Part shown: positions 15,989 through 26,479 of the stretch, piece after piece
Numbering within the stretch: the stretch's first letter is position 1
Layout: the number at the start of each line of letters is the position of its first letter
From: Lineus longissimus
Lineage: Eukaryota > Nemertea > Pilidiophora > Heteronemertea > Lineidae
Assembly: GCF_910592395.1 (NCBI RefSeq)
Contig: NC_088311.1
Coordinates: 16,928,501 to 16,992,500 of the forward strand
DNA: 64,000 bases
Direction of reading: 5' to 3'
Notes under the pieces: model-generated
Databases searched by the model: none
What the model was told of the DNA's origin: nothing
Seen by the model: the letters and a program-made list of their open reading frames with translations, nothing else
Position numbers and translations under genes: made by a program

Positions 15989-17680
15989 CTAAGACCTTTT
16001 ACGTGATTTTACTGTTTTACGTGATTTTAAGGCTTTAACACCCCCAATTAAACCATAGATTATGGAACTAACAATAGCAATAACTGCTATGATCAGATGT
16101 TCAGCTAGAAAGCCAACAACTGCACCAATTGTTTTCAGGAGAAATGATACGATAGAACCGATGATTCCCGGTAAAGCCGCAGCTGATTTCTTGGCTAGTT
16201 CTTTTAGCCATTCAGCAAACTTCTTGAGACCTTCTTTTACTTTATCTGGTATTGATGGTTTTGGTCCTGGTTCTGGTGTAGGTCCAGGAGTTGGTTCTGG
16301 TCCTGGAGTTGGGTCTGGTCCTGGAGTTGGTTTTACAGATTTAGTGGCACCACTTAAAGCACTACTGATACTAAGACCTAGAGTTGTAAATGTCATTACA
16401 ACAGCTGTTATTATGGCGCTAATGGTTACACCATACGTCTTAAAAAGTAACTTTATTCTGTCCTTCAGAGGAATAGTTGAATCTGGTTTCTTTAGAACAT
16501 CAACAATTAAACGTTTAATTCTTCTAGTTTGTGACTCCCTGTCATTGTCTAACCTCCATACCTTTGACTGTTCCTCATACAATTTGTCATTTAGTTCATC
16601 TATTTGCTTTTTCAACTCTCCTTTATCTTCAGTATCTTCTTCTACAGACTTTACATAGTCTCTTGTTAAATTATTAAGTTCTTCTTCTAGGCTTTCTATT
16701 TGCATGTCCTTATCCCTCTTTACTGCAGCTAGATCATCACCAGCCTGTTTTAACCCTCTAAGTTCTCTCAAGGCAGATTCAGTAAAACCCAGTGTTTTAA
16801 GTTCATCATCATTAGAATCAATTAATTTATCTATTGGTTGGTTTGAACTGTATACCTCATTAATTACTGCCTGTGTTTCAGGGGTTACTAATGTAGGTTC
16901 CCTTACTGGTGGGTCAGGTGCAATCATACCTCTAATCATGTTAGCAAATCTAGTACCAAACTTAGTCTTTAATGTGCCTTCAGCATAGAAGCTTCCATTA
17001 TCCTTAGTTAAAGGAATTAACTTTATCTTTTCTCCATTTTTATCAGGATATTCAAATAAATTTTTGTTTTCTAGTTTATCTTTAATCAAATCAACTTCAT
17101 ACTTTGTTTTCGGATCGTAATAAAGTTTGTTTCCATTGTAACTAATGTGTGGTGCAAGATTACTCAATTTTTTCTTGTCATAATTCCAGTTTGATCCTCC
17201 CAATGCTGTATCAAGTTTATCCTCTATTGTATCGTAACTTAACTCCTTTTCCATCAATTCAGGGACAATACCTCTTACTCTTTCTGGAGGTGTACTTAAT
17301 GAAGTTTCATCAGTAAGATTTTCACCTCCTGTGTTGTATGTTGTGCCTGGCCTTTCTGGAGTTTTAGTGAATGAAGTTTCAGTAGTAAGATTTTCACCTC
17401 CTGTGTTGTATGTTGTGCCGTCATCTTGAAAAGTTCTATTGATTTCACCTGTATTAGGATCTATCTCATCCATTTGGATATATTCACCTCCTGTGTTGTA
17501 TGTTGTGCCGTCATCTTGAAAAGTTCTTTTGATTTCACCTGTGTTGTATCTTGCGTGAATATATTGATTAATTAAATCATCCTTTCTCATTTCTAGAATT
17601 TGTTCAAAAGTTCCTGATGATGATGATGATGATTGTGAATCGTAATCATCCATTTCATAATTTTCACCTCCTTCAGCCAT
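15989..17680 (-). CDS. Repeat and coiled-coil membrane-anchored protein, unknown
   Basis: The 563-residue protein has an acidic Ser-rich N-terminus, then four to five tandem repeats ending TTYNTGGE (about 45-130), a mixed domain, a coiled coil (about 310-380) and a first hydrophobic segment (about 410-440). A PTPGP-type Pro/Gly repeat (about 447-472) follows, then two or three hydrophobic helices (about 490-550) and a basic tail KSRKTVKSRKRS. The extended stalk, repeats and membrane anchor suggest a surface spike or fusion-like virion protein, but this is inference from architecture. No two-hairpin repeat is present here. The start is AGTAATTATGG. Confidence 0.6.
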   Translation of the reverse strand: MAEGGENYEMDDYDSQSSSSSSGTFEQILEMRKDDLINQYIHARYNTGEIKRTFQDDGTTYNTGGEYIQMDEIDPNTGEINRTFQDDGTTYNTGGENLTTETSFTKTPERPGTTYNTGGENLTDETSLSTPPERVRGIVPELMEKELSYDTIEDKLDTALGGSNWNYDKKKLSNLAPHISYNGNKLYYDPKTKYEVDLIKDKLENKNLFEYPDKNGEKIKLIPLTKDNGSFYAEGTLKTKFGTRFANMIRGMIAPDPPVREPTLVTPETQAVINEVYSSNQPIDKLIDSNDDELKTLGFTESALRELRGLKQAGDDLAAVKRDKDMQIESLEEELNNLTRDYVKSVEEDTEDKGELKKQIDELNDKLYEEQSKVWRLDNDRESQTRRIKRLIVDVLKKPDSTIPLKDRIKLLFKTYGVTISAIITAVVMTFTTLGLSISSALSGATKSVKPTPGPDPTPGPEPTPGPTPEPGPKPSIPDKVKEGLKKFAEWLKELAKKSAAALPGIIGSIVSFLLKTIGAVVGFLAEHLIIAVIAIVSSIIYGLIGGVKALKSRKTVKSRKRS

Positions 17681-17690
17681 AATTACTTAT

Positions 17691-19052
17691 TTATCTAACC
17701 ATAAAAACAATCAATGTACCAACAACTGAGTAAAGCATGAATTTAATTGTTTCATGAGTATCATCCACCTTCTCAACTTTGGTGTCAAGTTTAGTAGCAG
17801 TAGGAGTATTCTTTGAGGTTTCAGTTGTTTTTGGTGTATCAACATTACTCTTTGGTTTATGACTGGTTATTGATGTACCAACACTACTCTTAACTCTTAT
17901 TTTCTTAGAACTATTTCCTTCCATCAGTGGTGGTGGTAAGGTCTTTTTGTGGTTAATGTCATTCTTACCGGGTTTAGCATTTTTTGGTGCTATTAAAATG
18001 TTATTATTGTAGTTATCCAGCTTACCAATAACGAGTACCATATTTGAACCTATGACATACAATCCTGGTGCTATTACATAATCTAGTCTTGTATGAGTGT
18101 CACTCACTGCTTTTTGGTATCTTTGAATTGAAGTGGGAATATCAGGATGTTGATTAATCGAGTCCTTTAATAGTTTGTTAAATTCCTTCTGTGCATCCAA
18201 TTCTGTACCCGGTACTCCAATTATTGGTGTTCTGGTCAACGCCTGAGCACCCAGAATACAGTAAACATATGTTCTTATTGTATCATTTAACCTCTCTATT
18301 CCAGGATTAGAGAAACCATTTGATTTAAATATCATGAATTGTTGATAGGTTTGACATTCATTTTGTGTAATTACATCAAATACATTCTTGTGTCTCCTGA
18401 CATGATCCTTGATGAAAATATCTGGATATTTGAAATTAGCCATTCCAGCATCCCAGTCTTTACTGAACATCGGTGGCATTCTATTTTCATGAACTTGCAT
18501 GAGGAAGAAATTGATTTTAGAATCATTGATGTAATATCCGGGATCAGTTATGTTCGGGTTGTAATCCGGTACACTCCATGACCTCCAACCACCGTTATTT
18601 TCAAACACCGAGAAATCGTACTCGTCTTTTAAACCAAATTCACTCAATAACCCTCCTAGTTTCCTATGGTTAATGTTATTGTTTGTCTCATTAAAATCAC
18701 TTTCACCTGGAATTGGTATCTCTAGATTCTTCATGATCTTCAATATTTGATAGTAAACATGAAACCTGTAAATTGACCTTAACAATGGGTCACTGTGATT
18801 CAAGTGATCGTCTATTGAAATACCACAACCTGTTGTAGCAAACCAAACAGCCATGTTAAATTGGTTCTGGTAAAACGATAATGGATTCTTTTCCAGTAGC
18901 AGACAGTCTTTCTTATTTTTCAGGCTCAAAAACCCAGGTGTTATCTTAGTTTCTTGTAGTCTGAAGAAGTTATTAGTATTAACAGTTACTTCTAAATTAA
19001 AGAAGTCATAGGTGAATTTACTTTTATGTTGATTTGCTATTGGATAATACAT
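17691..19052 (-). CDS. Large protein with C-terminal anchor, unknown
   Basis: The 453-residue protein is the outermost gene on the right. About 340 residues look globular, with many aromatic residues and no cysteine motif I recognise. A Thr/Lys/Pro-rich linker (about 360-425) and a C-terminal transmembrane helix (LYSVVGTLIVFMVR) follow. It starts at AATTAAATGT and ends 10 bp before the next gene's start, so the two are probably one unit. I do not recognise a family. A tail-anchored virion protein fits the layout. No two-hairpin repeat interrupts it. Confidence 0.65.
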   Translation of the reverse strand: MYYPIANQHKSKFTYDFFNLEVTVNTNNFFRLQETKITPGFLSLKNKKDCLLLEKNPLSFYQNQFNMAVWFATTGCGISIDDHLNHSDPLLRSIYRFHVYYQILKIMKNLEIPIPGESDFNETNNNINHRKLGGLLSEFGLKDEYDFSVFENNGGWRSWSVPDYNPNITDPGYYINDSKINFFLMQVHENRMPPMFSKDWDAGMANFKYPDIFIKDHVRRHKNVFDVITQNECQTYQQFMIFKSNGFSNPGIERLNDTIRTYVYCILGAQALTRTPIIGVPGTELDAQKEFNKLLKDSINQHPDIPTSIQRYQKAVSDTHTRLDYVIAPGLYVIGSNMVLVIGKLDNYNNNILIAPKNAKPGKNDINHKKTLPPPLMEGNSSKKIRVKSSVGTSITSHKPKSNVDTPKTTETSKNTPTATKLDTKVEKVDDTHETIKFMLYSVVGTLIVFMVR

Positions 19053-19218
19053 TTAATTTACTTGAATTTTTTCCTTGAATTTTGGTAAATGAAGACAGTA
19101 AAAAGGCCATTTGTTTTAATGGAATAATCTCACCAGATGGAGGAAGTGTGACGTTAACATCATGTCTCCATGGACAGAATAACATTTGCCTTTAAACCAT
19201 AGTGATATTAAGTTGTAC

Positions 19219-19312
19219 AATGACCATATCAGATGTTGCAATCATTAATTATTTGTGCTTGCAAATTACAATGGCCATATCAGATGTTGCAGTCATTAAT
19301 TATTTTTGCTTG
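19219..19312 (+). repeat. 51-bp direct repeat, two copies
   Basis: Copies at 19219-19262 and 19270-19312 share the block around atatcagatgttgca and tcattaattattt, with a few substitutions. The period is 51 bp. Confidence 0.8.
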
Positions 19313-19330
19313 TCAAAAACATGAAAAGGC

Positions 19331-19456
19331 CTATTGTGTCTTAATGCGTTTATCCGACAGAATTTTAGAAAATATTTTCAGCGCTGAAAATTATTTTTGC
19401 GGTCGTTAAAATAATGTCTGGAAATTCTGTCGGATAAACGCATTAACGAACAATAG
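19331..19456. repeat. Long imperfect hairpin
   Basis: The 24-nt arms 19341-19364 and 19423-19446 are perfect complements, and the pairing extends outward with ctattgt (19331-19337) against acaatag (19450-19456). The apex contains another small palindrome (ttcagcgctgaa). It is 240 bp inside the right TIR. Confidence 0.85.
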
Positions 19457-19692
19457 ACTTTTGTAATACTTTGGGACGTGAGTATTGTTTGGTAACATAT
19501 GTTACTATGTACATGCAGACACTGTCAACATTATTTTAAATAGATTCAAGCAACAATGATTAATCGCTGTAACAGCTGTCTTGTAGGCCTACAGCATTTA
19601 TTGGAATACGCTGGGACTATCAAGATGTGCGAACTTCAAGGGTTCATTTCTCTGCCATTTCTCAATGGATATTTGCAATGATGTATCCTTGG

Positions 19693-19912
19693 AAAGCTAT
19701 TGACGTGTACTTTCTGTTGGAATACAGTAAGTCATGATTACATTAACCCATTGAACTCTAGTATTCCCTTACCATTTCACTGCAACGCTTCACTGACCAT
19801 TTCATGAATGATAGAATATATGTATTGTGGTGTCTGGTTCTTAGGGGTTTCTAAGCTAATTTGAGACAAAAAGGCCTGTAAGGGCTTTTGTTAAAATAGC
19901 TTAGAATTACCT
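19693..19912 (-). repeat. Polinton right terminal inverted repeat
   Basis: This reads as the exact complement of 1061-1280, ending ...GAATTACCT. Confidence 0.93.
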
Positions 19913-20425
19913 AGATTCCTACCACCACAATACATATATTCTGACGACAGAACGGATATTCCAGATGATGACGACATGTGCATCAGCTAGGTGAGTAGGT
20001 AATCGACGCAACGACAAAAGCTGACAAAGGTACAAATGTTGACAACCAACATCCAGACGATACTTTCTGTCAACATAAAATTTCTCTGAGCAGGTCTTAA
20101 ATTTTTTTTTTCTGACTCCTGAGTTTCAAGAGGTAAAAAGTTCTTTGGAGGTCTAATGAAATAAGACGCATCGAACGTTTCCGAAAGAAATCTCGGCTGC
20201 CGTGACTCGTATACCGTCGTCCCTCCTAATAACGGGGTTTATAAAACTCTGCGTATCAAAATCCAAAACATTATTACATGAAAGTTCACCTCCTTAATTG
20301 TCCTTCAAATGAGTCAAAAACGCCATTTTTGAGTTTTAAAAAAATCACCCACTGGCACTTAAATACTGCCATTTTTGCTTGATATTGAGGCCTTATCTCT
20401 GATATTCATCACATTTATGACTTAC

Positions 20426-20620
20426 CCATTGTCCATATTGTCACTGTAAATAGGACATAGTTCCTCCCTAGATCCACCTGCCACCAAGGTTCGCGTCGGT
20501 TCGTATGACTGCATGTTAAAAACGCCTGATTCGTATAACCATCCAGAGCCAAAGAGGCGTAATGCGTGCCATTGGTCGTTCCCTGTGATGCGTCTGAAGA
20601 CTTTCCTGCAGCAACATTAC
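20426..20620 (-). CDS. Exon: N-terminal half of a fucolectin (FTP) domain
   Basis: The 195-nt exon has acceptor ttttag and donor gtaagt, phase 1 at both ends. It encodes NVAAGKSS...ALDGYT...LTCSHT...PWWQVDLG, the conserved start of fucolectin/tachylectin-4/pentraxin-type carbohydrate-binding domains. The second half of the domain should be in the next exon downstream, but downstream lies the Polinton. The gene is therefore either interrupted by the element within an intron or continues beyond the window's left edge. It belongs with the EGF and signal-peptide exons at 23.1 and 26.5 kb by strand and phase. Confidence 0.85.
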
Positions 20621-23024
20621 CTAAAACAGACGATACAATAATAACGATACATTTTTTAAGCTCAGTGGTAATGCGTATTGCGTCATGCTAGTTTCCTCTC
20701 ATACTGAACTTCCAGCGGTATTGCCTCCGCCTATACTGACGCGCGTTGTCGGGAAGCTGAGCAATGTCAACACATTGAGGATAAACATGGCATCCTATCG
20801 GTGTCTCAATATCTATTCTATCACGTCGTAAGTCTGCAGAAAGACAAAAGTTGCAGTACCACATGGATGTAGGCATGAATGCATTACATAGGGTGTGTAG
20901 CGAGAGTAAGCCTATATTTGGTGAGAACTAAATAAACGAACCGAAGAACATACTTGTTCGTAGTTCATAAGTGCGAAACCTCTCCCAACGCATTCAGTTG
21001 AGATCTGCAACTTAAAGCAAAACTTTTGCGTATACGAGAAAAAAACCCAACCTATGTGACGACGTATTCGTGTCAATAATATAGTGAGCTTTCGCACTGG
21101 CACGGTTAGCCGAACGACGACATTTAGGTCATCAGAATTTGCGCTCTAGTGACGCGTACACAAGCGTTTTTCGGATAGTTTATCCGCAAGCTGCTCATTG
21201 CGTGAAAAAGACCCGGATAATAAAACAAGAGTATTTTTCAGTCTTGCACGTAACCAGTGAGTCGTAATTCACACAGCGTTTTCGTTTAGGTTTTCTTCAT
21301 TCATACAATGAGACGTATTTCTTTTTTTTTTATTCAGTTGATGTTATATTTTCCTCTTGTATTGAATGGCCTATCCGTGTTAAGAGCCAGTTTTTATAAG
21401 AATCAGACGGATTTCTATTAGAGGGTGATATATGCCCATCTCAGATTTGTCTGAAATTTGTTTTGGTGAAAGGCCTATGGGTAGATAGCAAAATCCTGAA
21501 ATTCCAGGTCCCTAAAACAAACAGTCTTCTTTTTAGGGCCTCTGGAATGGTCACTGTTTTTAGGGTCAAAATTGGACTTCTTAAAAAAATAACTTTTGAA
21601 GTTGAAATATCTCAATGCGCCAATGACTGCCCAGCTTTATTTTGATAGATGTCAGTCTGTGATGGAAGGAGCTGCAGAGAATTAAAAAATGTCCGTTTGT
21701 AGTAGAGGGTGCGGCCTGTAGGTGGCACTGCAAAACAGTAGTTTTTCTGAAATGACACATGGATTTCAGGCAATCCTGGACTGGAATTTAGTATAATTTC
21801 AAATGGCATAGTATAGGGCAAGCTCATGGAATCCTATCATGCATATTGTGGGAGGGTTTAGGACGTGAAAGGCCTATACCCACATAAGTGATTCGGAGAG
21901 TTCTTTCCAAGGCATTTGTTATTTTACGCCGTGTTGCCCACGAACAAAAACTGTTCATGGGCCAAACTCACATCGCTTCAAATCAGCAGGCTTTAAATCA
22001 GCGTCTGCACGAACAAACCTGACCACACAATTTTTCTATACGCTACCAAAAAAGTGTCATAAAACACCTCAAAGTCAAGTTGTTTTCGGGGGAATTTTTT
22101 CAGACAAAGACTTGAAATGCAATATGACAACCTTTTTTGAACTTTTGCAATAAGAAAACCCCACAAAAAGTCTGTTAGTTTCATGGATGTGGTATTTCAC
22201 CACATTCAGATTGCAGTGGCGGCCATTTCAAGCAGGGACGGGACGACGTCGATATAAATAGTTCCGGTTATGCGCAAGGAGGCTGCAGTGCCTTGTGGCC
22301 AATTACAGCTCGCTTTACGCCATGCACATACTTTAGTTTCACCGACTAAGACATGCAAGAACGTGTCTGAGTATTCAAGAAACAGGTGGAGCAAATCTAC
22401 AAACCTACAGAATTTCGAATGCCAGACTTAGAAACGATATGACGACGTTATCTTTTTATAAAATATCTCAGGTTCCACCCACCGCAACTTTACATATATA
22501 GGCATGAGCATATTATAGACATGAGCATTTTTATATTTATCAAGCAATTATCATGACCAATTTTTTCAAGCCGAGGCGTGCCAAACATGGATGAACGACA
22601 GCCAGAAGAATTCTGTCTTGTATTTATTGCCTTGTGAAGTATTCAAATATTTAGATGCTTATCTTATCTGTTGACACTAAAGGTTTCAAAGGCCCAGGTA
22701 TCCTATTTCTTTTGTAATGAGAAAAAACAACTTCAACTGGCCACCTTATGAAAAAATACTAGGAAGCATGATTCATTCCTGGCCACCTGATCAGAAAATG
22801 CCAGAAAACATGATGAATTCCTGACTATCGGGAATTCGCAAACAAATTGGTCATCTTCATGATTATTGCTGTTGTCTTTCTATGTGAATGTCCTAAACAA
22901 TCCTGATACCTTATGCGATATGAAAAGATCATATCATTGTAAACAGTTATGTTGCAAGATATCTATGTGCAATGGAAACTAAACCGCTTGGTGTCGATAT
23001 AGTTGATCTATCTTTAAAACTTAC
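20621..23024. other. Intron-like DNA with dispersed repeat
   Basis: I see no further convincing exon. About 21060-21220 resembles 30140-30260 and, inverted, 34790-34880 (shared cacggttagcc and gacatttaggtcatca), so it is a diverged dispersed repeat. Confidence 0.4.
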
Positions 23025-23156
23025 CGCGCTGACAATACTCCCCATCCCATCCACTGGCACATCCATTTGGGCAAGACCCGTCTTGGCTGCAATCTTCATC
23101 CCTATTACAGTGACACTGATATTCGCAGTTATCCCCGAAGTATTTTGTCGAACAAC
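23025..23156 (-). CDS. Exon: EGF-like domain
   Basis: The 132-nt exon has acceptor tttttaag and donor gtaagt, phase 1-1. It encodes FGDNCEYQCHCNRDEDC and continues to CASGWDGEYCQ, a MEGF/laminin-type EGF module with eight cysteines in typical spacing. It lies between the signal-peptide exon and the FTP exon of the same minus-strand gene. The same module, equally phase 1-1, occurs in the receptor phosphatase gene at 59096-59230, so the two genes may be related. Confidence 0.85.
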
Positions 23157-26100
23157 CTTAAAAATTAAATAAAAAGGAGTGAGACCAAGTTCTATCACTC
23201 ATTGAAGCCATGCACGTAGGTTGCGACTAAAAATAGGGTGTTTTGGCAACCTCACGGAACCCCTACGTTTGAGCTGGCAAACCAAACCGACGGAGAAACC
23301 AAAGCAATGTTTCCGTTTTCGAAGGAGGAGATCATTAGACGACACTGTTCTCAGACAAACATGCAGTTGGCTGTTAAACACGAGAGAGATCTACATGTAC
23401 CAGTAAAGAGGGGCAAAGCCATCGGTAGAGAGCAATGCAGATTTTGTAGTCTTCTTGCCGTTTTCACACCAAAAGAGTATCATAGAGTATCATTACTTCA
23501 TGACCACTGACAAACCTTTCATTGGGACAGGGACATTGCCAGGATTTGAAAAAGTCGCAACGGCTTCTGACCAAGAATTTTCTTTTTCATGGAGCGTATA
23601 ATACGCCATGTCATCGAAATGTGTTCCGAATTTCAATAAGCTATAACACTGACAGTACAATTCCTATCCAAGGTACATTCTTATTTATACCATGATGCTT
23701 AGGTTTTATCATTAGAGAGATTCGGCTATCCCGTTTCCGGGATCGAGGTAAGGATAGGTATCAGGTCGAGGATAGGATCTAACCTGCAAGCCGCTATTTC
23801 ATGTAAATGGCCAGCTTGAGAAAGAGAGACAAAAAAACAACCGTCTCCACCTCTCACGGGACTTCAATAAACAATAAAACACTACTTTATATCGCTGGTT
23901 CATACCAATGATGTGGAGCCTAGGCCTATGTCGTGCTGTACCACGCGATAAACATAAAGGCAAGTCGATTTGTTGGCGAACTTCATACCGTATAAGTTGC
24001 ATTAATGGCCTCGATATGTATCTATGGTCACTGTCAATATCAGCGACTGACTTTGATGTGTTCAACTTCTGGCAAATGTCATGGTGGGCCGGTCAAGTCA
24101 TTCAGGTATACAGTACCATAACCCAGCCTCGAACGAAATTGATGACGAGACCTATTCATCCCCTGTGGCTTGAGTGGAATTAAGCCTGTCCATTTAACAA
24201 ATGATAATCTAGGCTTTTGTGATTTCGCGCCTTGGTTTTACTAAAGAGGGCTTATACTATTATTTCTAATTGAGTCGTGTAAGGCAAAGTTACCTTTTGG
24301 GAAATTGCACTTTCAGTTTGCCTGTCTGTGGTTCTAACCATATGAAAAGTAGAACAGATAGACACTTCAGATATTATACACCTATTGAGATGAAAATGAT
24401 ATACTAGTATATTCTTCTCATACTCGTGCTTCTTCGTCACAACCGCGTATTTTTGGATTTTCAACTTGATAAAAAAACAAAATTCGCTATTACAGAAAAT
24501 AGATGGCCAGTAAAAGGTATGATTAGTTAATCATTCGCATGACTACCAAGAATCTTCAAAATAAAAAATTCACGAAGTCGTTTACTGCAGAATTCGCTTC
24601 TATCTGACTGATGATGGGAATTCGCGCCTTGGTTTTACTAAAGCTGAAAGGGTGGATGTCGTCCTGGGTGCCGACAAATGGTTTCCAGGTTCGAGATCGA
24701 CTGGACAATAAGCACCCTGGGTGTCATTACACTAGACAAACAGCACCCAGCTTCTTTTTGCCTGGCTTACAGATCTTAGGGACGAGGACGTTTCTTGTAA
24801 TCTCGTTTTATCTCGCGCCGTGGTACTTGCGGCATTAGCAGTGCGCGAAATAAAAAGAACAGATAAACAGAAAAAAAACGCGTTTAGGCCTATAGGTTCT
24901 TTATCTCTCTCCCCTTAGAGACGAATACCCCGTTTAATTAAGATGGAATTGATGAAAGAAAGGTTTTTAGAGCGCGGTTGGAAACAGGGACGGTCGCCAT
25001 CTTGCAAAATGATGGTTATCGTGACACGTGACCTCCGTGAGCGTGGGGCCAACCTCGGTTGTAGGTATAGGAAAAGTTTAGAAGAAGAAGCTGGGTGCTC
25101 TTTGTCTAGTGTAATGGCACCCAGGGTGCTTATTGTCCAGTCGATCTCGAACCTGGGTACCATTTGTCGACACCCAGGACGACATCCACCTTTTCAGCTT
25201 TACTAAAGAGGGCTTATACTATTATTTCTAATTGAGTCGTGTAAGGCAAAGTTACTTTTTTGGGAATTGCACTTTCAGTTTGCCTGTCAGTGGTTCTAAC
25301 CATATGAAAAGTAGAACAGATAGACACTTCAGATATTATACACCTATTGATAATTAGATGTCTGCCTTTATCAATCCGACCATTTATCTTTTGTGACATC
25401 TTCCACTCGACTGTGTTTTGAAATATGTGTACCACTAAGAATAATGTCAAACTAAACACATTTTTTGATATTTTAAGATGAAAATGATATTCTAGTATAT
25501 TCTTCTCATACTCGTGCTTCTTCGTCACAACCGCAGATTTTTGGATTTACAACTTGATAAAAAATCAAAATTCGCTATTACAAAAAAAGATTGCCAGTAA
25601 AAGGTATGATTAGTTAATCATTCGCATGACTACCAAGAATCTTCAAAATAAAAAATTCACGAAGTCGTTTACAGCAGAATTCGCTTCTATCCGATATACG
25701 TGAAATGGGTTTCAAAACAGTGGATCAGGCCTATACAAAACCTAGTACAAAACGTCATCTTTGGGCAGTCCGCAATATTTATCAAGTATTTTCTTTATGG
25801 GCTGTCACTTAGATGCGTTACACGCAACGTACTGTATCATTAATTTGCTGGACATAAGCATTTCCGTTAATGAATCGTATCGATAGGAAGTTGAGCTATC
25901 AATACCATTCCTGAGTGTCGAGCTCAACAGGAAAACACAACTTTTCAATCTCTGACTCACTCGACAACGCTCCACGGCCATTCGGGCGGATACGCGCACT
26001 TGTATTGGGACGGCCCTGTGTCTGGCCAATTGCTCGCATACAACAAATGAAACGACCAAGGGCCATTGTGCTCACCGTATAGATATTTGGTGGTTAGGAA

Positions 26101-26479
26101 TTCATCCTGGTTAAGAAACATGCTACATGTACAGTATATCGGTCAAACCAAAGCCTAAGCCTATTGACAACGAATCTTCAATAAAAGAAATCGCATTGAT
26201 GATAAAGAGAAATCTTTAAGCGTCTGCCATCCAGAACTCTTACTATAAAATTAATGCAAGGTCAAAATGCATATTTATTTAACAAATTGGTGTCGTCCGC
26301 CCATTGTCCATCCTGATTGAACAATGTTGAATCGTATCCAACGACACTGCGCATAACATCTAAGTGGGCTCGGCTTGCATATCCAGAAACGATCGTTGAT
26401 CAATGAGTCTAGAGTAATATATACATGTACTTGGTCCAAGATCTCGGTTATAATCGATACTCTATAGATAAAACCCTAC
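23157..26479. other. First intron, repeat-bearing
   Basis: No exon is recognised. A direct duplication (24224-24600 and 25199-25690) surrounds a fold-back element (24644-25197). The second copy also holds about 126 extra bases near 25350-25475 that are absent from the first. Confidence 0.5.
24644..25197. mobile_element. Fold-back (long inverted repeat) element with target duplication
   Basis: The 554-bp element has arms of about 120 bp (24644-24765 and 25078-25197) that are near-exact complements beginning ctgaaa. It is flanked by the direct repeat tttactaaag (24634-24643 and 25199-25208). The matching unoccupied sequence ttggttttactaaagagggc is present near 24230, so insertion and a 10-bp duplication can be read directly. 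It has no coding capacity. Confidence 0.85.

Larger units (their letters stand above)
19053..19692. other. Right subterminal non-coding region
   Basis: This 640-bp stretch has no gene. It contains a 51-bp direct repeat and a long imperfect hairpin (both listed separately), placed between the outermost gene and the right TIR. Such a position suits a replication, packaging or promoter role; that is inference. Confidence 0.5.
1061..19912. mobile_element. Polinton/Maverick (adintovirus-like) element, complete
   Basis: This 18,852-bp unit starts AG and ends CT, as Polintons usually do, and is bounded by 220-bp inverted repeats. It contains the diagnostic set: family B DNA polymerase, retrovirus-type integrase, A32-like packaging ATPase, and major and minor capsid proteins. 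Seven genes read right in the left part. Most genes read left in the right part. Every core frame is open and the catalytic motifs are intact. No 6-bp target duplication is visible; the flanks share only the palindrome CTAG overlapping the ends. It is probably a recent, potentially functional virus-like element. It sits beside a host FTP exon, probably in an intron. Confidence 0.93.

Noticed and set aside
16062-16988. Plus-strand frames opposite the 563-residue protein
   Set aside because: They are antisense shadows of its Pro/Gly repeats and hydrophobic helices.
1055-19918. 6-bp Polinton target duplication
   Set aside because: The six bases on the two sides (gcgtct and agattc) do not match.
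20688-20876. Possible exon after tttctgcag
   Set aside because: The peptide is arginine-rich and has no module cysteines, and no donor in a fitting phase is visible.
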